Assembly: GCA_050015455.1 (NCBI GenBank)
Contig: JBEKBJ010000051.1
Location: 1-34,331 of the forward strand
Reading direction: 5' to 3'
Source: JAGDMS01 sp050015455
GTDB taxonomy: Bacteria > Desulfobacterota > Binatia > HRBIN30
DNA: 34,331 nucleotides
Below, one piece after another: positions 31,193 to 34,331 of the stretch (the first letter of the stretch is position 1; each line of letters opens with the position of its first letter). Under the pieces are notes generated by a model, which did no database searches, was not told the origin of the DNA, and saw nothing but the letters and a program-made list of their open reading frames with translations. A program made the position numbers and the translations under genes.

Positions 31193-31663
31193 ATGGAACT
31201 GCCGGTTATCCAACGGCTCAAGAAAGAGCTGTCCGAGTTGCAATACGAATTGAGCCATAAAATCCCGAAGGAATTGGAAGAGGCACGCGCCCACGGCGAC
31301 CTTAGCGAAAACGCGGAGTACGAAGCCGCCAAGAACCGACAGGAGTTCGTTCGGGCGCGTGTCGCCCAGATTCAGGGTCGCATCCGCGACTTGTCGCTGT
31401 ACAACATTCATTCGATCCCGCACGGTGTGGTAGCGTACGGGAGCCGCGTCACGGTCGAAGACCTCGACGAAGGAGAATCGTTGGTCTACGAGATCGTCTT
31501 CCCAGAGGAAGTGAATGCGGCCGCCGGGCTGATTTCGCTCGGCTCACCGCTCGGCCGCGCCTTGTTGAACAAGTCAGTGGGTGACGAGGTGGAAGTACAA
31601 ACACCCCGCGGAAAGCGCTCTTACCAGATCACCGAACTGGTGACGCTGCACCAAAAGAGCTGA
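31193..31663 (+). CDS. greA: Transcript cleavage factor GreA
   Basis: GreA enters the secondary channel of RNA polymerase and stimulates cleavage of backtracked transcripts. The 156-residue product has the N-terminal antiparallel coiled coil with the acidic tip D36 and E39 in HGDLSENAEYEAAKNRQ, and the C-terminal FKBP-like domain (VAYGSRVTVEDLDEGESLVY, ISLGSPLGRALLNKSVGDEVEV). Length and motifs are typical. ATG 31193 has only a weak ribosome-binding site. It lies 7 bases after the CoA-transferase remnant and converges with the GalT-like gene. Confidence 0.96.
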   Translation: MELPVIQRLKKELSELQYELSHKIPKELEEARAHGDLSENAEYEAAKNRQEFVRARVAQIQGRIRDLSLYNIHSIPHGVVAYGSRVTVEDLDEGESLVYEIVFPEEVNAAAGLISLGSPLGRALLNKSVGDEVEVQTPRGKRSYQITELVTLHQKS

Positions 31664-31670
31664 AAAGCGG

Positions 31671-31694
31671 GAAGCCAGCAGGCTCTCTGGCTTT
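31671..31694 (+). terminator. weak hairpin after greA
   Basis: AAGCCAG (31672-31678) pairs with CTGGCTT (31687-31693), plus a G-U pair at the base, with an 8-base loop, starting 8 bases after the greA stop. The stem is short and there is only a T-triplet, so it may terminate weakly. It could serve both convergent genes. Confidence 0.45.
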
Positions 31695-31720
31695 CACCTT
31701 TGACCTTTGAACCTTGAGCC
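31692..31720. repeat. degenerate 7-8-base tandem repeat
   Basis: Four units in a row: TTTCACC, TTTGACC, TTTGAACC, TTGAGCC, in the 62-base gap between convergent greA and the galT-like gene. The units differ by one or two bases or a single inserted base. Confidence 0.5.
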
Positions 31721-31725
31721 GTTCT

Positions 31726-32730
31726 TTACGCCAGCGGTATTCCCTCTCGTAAGCACGCCGCTGCGTCTTCGGGGGCAATCGGGTTGAAGTACACGCCGGT
31801 GGCCCACTCCATCCCGAGCTCGCCAGCCAAGTGGGGGATGAGCTCCCAGTGCCAGTGAAAACCGTCGCCGTTGTCGGAATGCAGCGGCCCGCTGTGCAGC
31901 GCCAGGCTGAAATGCGGGTCGTGCAGAGTGGTTCGCAGCTTCGACATGGTCTCCTGAAAGATGGCGGCGAGCGCCGGCACAGTGCGTGCGCCCATCTCGC
32001 CGAAGTCGGCCATGTGACGGCGCGGCAGCACCCAGATTTCGAACGGAAAGCCGGAAGCAAACGGCGCGAAAGCGACGAAATCCTCGTTGGCGCAGACGAT
32101 GCGGACGTTACGCATCTCCTCCTCGCGCAGCGCGTCGCAGAACACGCAGCGCTCCTTGAGGCGGAAATACTCGCTTGCGCCCAAGAACTCGTCATCAATG
32201 CGCCGCGGCGTAAAGGGCATGGCGACGATGTGCGAATGCTGATGCGGGTAGCGGCTCCAGGGCGCGCCATAGTTCTTCATGATGACGGCGTGCAGGAAGC
32301 GGCGGTCTTGCCGCAGGTCGTTGTACCTAGCCAGATAGCTGTGCAGCAGTCGTCCCATCTGCGCCAGATCGAAGTCCGCCCAGTGGGCGTCGTGGTCGGG
32401 TGTGTCGGTGACCAGCTCATGTGCCCCGGTAGCGCTCATGAGGTCGAAAAGCCCTACGCCACGGCGCTCCAGCACACCTTCGATGCGCAGCAGCGGCTTC
32501 TGGTCTGGGGTGATGCGCACCGCCCAGCCGTGCGGGTTCTGCGCCGTGCGCTCCGTGCGCACCACGTAGATCTCGGCGGGATTCATGTGTTCGTTGCCCG
32601 GGCAAAACGGGCATGGGTCTTCCTGGACCACCGGCGGACGCAACAGGCGGCGGGTAATCAGATCTGCACGCCGCTCCGGGGCAATGATGACCCAGCGACG
32701 AAGTAGTGGATCGCGACGTAACTCCGACAT
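31726..32730 (-). CDS. galT: GalT-like nucleotidyltransferase of the HIT superfamily
   Basis: A 334-residue relative of galactose-1-phosphate uridylyltransferase, which exchanges UDP-glucose and galactose-1-phosphate. Typical features are RRDPLLRRWVIIAPERRAD at the N-terminus, a CPFC metal site (C40, C43), HELVTDTPDHD, and the active-site segment H163-Q-H165-S-H167. In E. coli GalT this motif is HPHGQ; here the third position is His, not Gln, giving the HxHxH pattern of other HIT enzymes. The nucleophile would be H165. FHWHWELIPHLAG in the second half is the usual GalT C-terminal signature. The substrate could therefore differ from galactose-1-phosphate, and no galE or galK is nearby. ATG 32730 fits the family start; there is no clear ribosome-binding site. 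Confidence 0.85.
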   Translation of the reverse strand: MSELRRDPLLRRWVIIAPERRADLITRRLLRPPVVQEDPCPFCPGNEHMNPAEIYVVRTERTAQNPHGWAVRITPDQKPLLRIEGVLERRGVGLFDLMSATGAHELVTDTPDHDAHWADFDLAQMGRLLHSYLARYNDLRQDRRFLHAVIMKNYGAPWSRYPHQHSHIVAMPFTPRRIDDEFLGASEYFRLKERCVFCDALREEEMRNVRIVCANEDFVAFAPFASGFPFEIWVLPRRHMADFGEMGARTVPALAAIFQETMSKLRTTLHDPHFSLALHSGPLHSDNGDGFHWHWELIPHLAGELGMEWATGVYFNPIAPEDAAACLREGIPLA

Positions 32731-32971
32731 AATCAAAAAGATCCGCCAGGCCTTGCAGCACCCTGGCACCAAACCACTATAGCTCTAAGGCACACTGTAT
32801 TCCAAGGCAGAAGCGCGGCGCGCTGGCGCGCTGTAACCCCTCAGGGCCAACGGTCTCGCCTTCCTCCGTTTATCGCGAGCAAGCCCCGTCCTCTTTGGGG
32901 GCCGTATTGATGGCGGCTTGAGAGGACCGACCCTACTGAGCGACCATTCTCAATCCGGCTCAGCCGGCGGG

Positions 32972-34162
32972 TCACAGGACGGACGCGATTGCCTCGCACA
33001 GCCGGTCCATATTCGCCTCGGTCATGCCCGCAACGTTGATGCGTCCGGAGCCGACGATGTAGATTGCATACTTCTCACGCAGCTTGTCGACCTGCTCCTT
33101 CGTCAACCCTGAGTAGCTGAACATGCCGCGTTGCTGGATGATGAACGAGAAGTCTCGGCCAACGCCCTTGGCCTTGAGGGTGTCGACGAACAGGCGGCGC
33201 ATGCCGTTGATGCGATCGCGTATCTCGGCGACTTCGGTCACCCACTTGGCCCGCAGCTCGGGGTCCTGCAACACGGTCGTCACGATGGCACCGCCGTGCG
33301 ACGGGGGGTTCGAGTAGTTGGCGCGGATGACCAGCTTCATCTGACTCATCACGGTCTGAGCCTGAGCGGCCGTGGCACCGACGATGGTCAGGGCGCCTGT
33401 GCGCTCGCGGTACAGGCCGAAGTTCTTCGAGAAGCTCGAGGAGACGAACATTTCGTCGACCTTCTCGCACAGGGCACGCAGGCCTGCGGCGTCCTCCTCG
33501 AGTCCCTCGGCCAAGCCCTGATATGCAAAGTCCACCAACGGCAACACGCGGCGCCGGTGGAGCACATCGCCGATCTGGGACCATTGCTCGACGGTCGGGT
33601 CGATGCCCGTCGGGTTGTGGCAGCAGGCATGCAGCAGCACCACGTCGCCTGCTGGAATCTGCTCGAGCGATTCCAGCATCGCGGTAAAGTTGAGTCCATT
33701 GGTAGCCGCATCGCGGTAGCTATACCTCTTGACCTGGAGGCCAGCGGCCCCGAACACGGTCGCATGGTTCTCCCACGTCGGGTCACTGAGCCAGATGGCC
33801 GACGTTGGATGCAGCTTGTGCAGATAATCGCCAGCGACGCGCAGAGCCCCCGTCCCGCCGGGGCAGTGAGCCGTGGCGCCTCGTCCACTGGTGACAATGA
33901 TGTGGTTATCACCGAACAGCAGCTTCTGGACTAGAGATCCGTAGGTTGGATCACCCGGCATCGGCAGGTATGCCTTGGTCGTCTCGCTTTGGAGCAGACG
34001 CCGCTCGGCCTCCTTGACCGTCTTCAGCACTGGTGTCCGGCCGCTGCCGTCCTTGTAAACGCCGACCGCCAGGTTGATCTTGCTGGGGTTAGGGTCCTGG
34101 TTGAATGCCTCGGTCAGGCCGAGGATGGGATCCGCGGGAGCGGTTTTGATCGTCTCAAACAT
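32972..34162 (-). CDS. Aspartate/aromatic-amino-acid aminotransferase (class I, PLP)
   Basis: A 396-residue aminotransferase of the AspC/TyrB subgroup, which interconverts aspartate (or aromatic amino acids) and 2-oxoglutarate. It shows INLAVGVYKDGSGRTPVL near the N-terminus, the substrate-site WLSDPTWENH (W130), HACCHNPTGIDPT (N183), the PLP-contacting D211 in PLVDFAYQG and Y214, the Schiff-base lysine K246 in SSSFSKNFGLYRERTG, and the C-terminal SGRINVAGM. All catalytic residues are present and the length is normal. GGGAAGG lies 10 bases before ATG 34162. Whether aspartate or aromatic amino acids are preferred cannot be told from the sequence. Confidence 0.95.
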   Translation of the reverse strand: MFETIKTAPADPILGLTEAFNQDPNPSKINLAVGVYKDGSGRTPVLKTVKEAERRLLQSETTKAYLPMPGDPTYGSLVQKLLFGDNHIIVTSGRGATAHCPGGTGALRVAGDYLHKLHPTSAIWLSDPTWENHATVFGAAGLQVKRYSYRDAATNGLNFTAMLESLEQIPAGDVVLLHACCHNPTGIDPTVEQWSQIGDVLHRRRVLPLVDFAYQGLAEGLEEDAAGLRALCEKVDEMFVSSSFSKNFGLYRERTGALTIVGATAAQAQTVMSQMKLVIRANYSNPPSHGGAIVTTVLQDPELRAKWVTEVAEIRDRINGMRRLFVDTLKAKGVGRDFSFIIQQRGMFSYSGLTKEQVDKLREKYAIYIVGSGRINVAGMTEANMDRLCEAIASVL

Positions 34163-34331
34163 GGTGCAATACCTTCCCTCAATTCACCTGGCAGGTCAAC
34201 CCAAGGCACTTCTCCCAAATCCGGCGCTAACGCACCGGCGCGCGCGATCCGGCGCGTTGGGCGCCGCTGCGGGCGGCTGACGCCGGCCGGGCGGCCCGCT
34301 GTGGTCGGCGAGTGGGCCGAGCCAAACTGCG

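Noticed and set aside
32885..32906. Terminator downstream of the aminotransferase gene (GCCCC / GGGGC)
   Set aside because: Stem of only five bases and no T-tract in the relevant direction.

Overview
The window is GC-rich, densely coding chromosomal DNA from a Gram-negative bacterium. It has an outer-membrane-type lipoprotein with a clear lipobox, a DUF1329 exported protein, a divergent recO / grpE-dnaK-dnaJ arrangement and a Pil/Frz-flavoured chemosensory operon. This mix suggests an uncultured deltaproteobacterial-type lineage (Desulfobacterota, Myxococcota or Binatota-like). That placement is inference from gene content only; there is no rRNA or other decisive phylogenetic marker.

Left end (1-1950): an atypically AT-rich gene encoding a truncated TolB-type propeller fused to nine ankyrin repeats, then a short stretch with a possible 34-residue membrane peptide, an imperfect stem-loop that looks like an integron attC recombination site, and the C-terminal stub of a Uma2-family nuclease. 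This part looks like laterally acquired, partly decayed DNA.

Core region 1 (1947-9890): recO on the minus strand, divergent from grpE, dnaK, dnaJ and a large lipoprotein with TPR-like repeats and two periplasmic-binding-type domains (LpoA/LppC-like). A strong hairpin terminator separates dnaK from dnaJ. The lipoprotein start codon overlaps the dnaJ stop.

Chemosensory operon (minus strand, 24709 down to 10268): nine tightly packed genes in transcription order: CheW-DUF4388 (PATAN) fusion, receiver protein with an unrecognised C-terminal region, CheY/PilH-like receiver, CheW, methyl-accepting chemoreceptor, CheR, CheA hybrid with three Hpt domains and a receiver, CheB, and a roughly 1020-residue coiled-coil protein ending in degenerate receiver-like domains. 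Several junctions overlap by 1-4 bases and a sigma-54-like -24/-12 element lies just upstream of the first gene. The last gene is the most unusual: it looks like a scaffold or output protein analogous to Myxococcus AglZ/FrzS but with the domain order reversed. A small exported protein of unknown function lies just after the operon (9933-10187).

Right part (25170-34331): a DUF1329 exported protein, thiL and larB in tandem (plus strand), comF plus a SAM methyltransferase (minus), a small membrane protein, a CoA-transferase pseudogene and greA (plus), then a GalT-like uridylyltransferase and a class I aspartate/aromatic aminotransferase (minus). These are mostly ordinary housekeeping genes. In the last 169 bases (34163-34331), upstream of the aminotransferase, I see no gene and no convincing promoter. 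In 32731-32971, between the galT-like gene and the aminotransferase, I see only a weak 5-bp GC hairpin and no gene.
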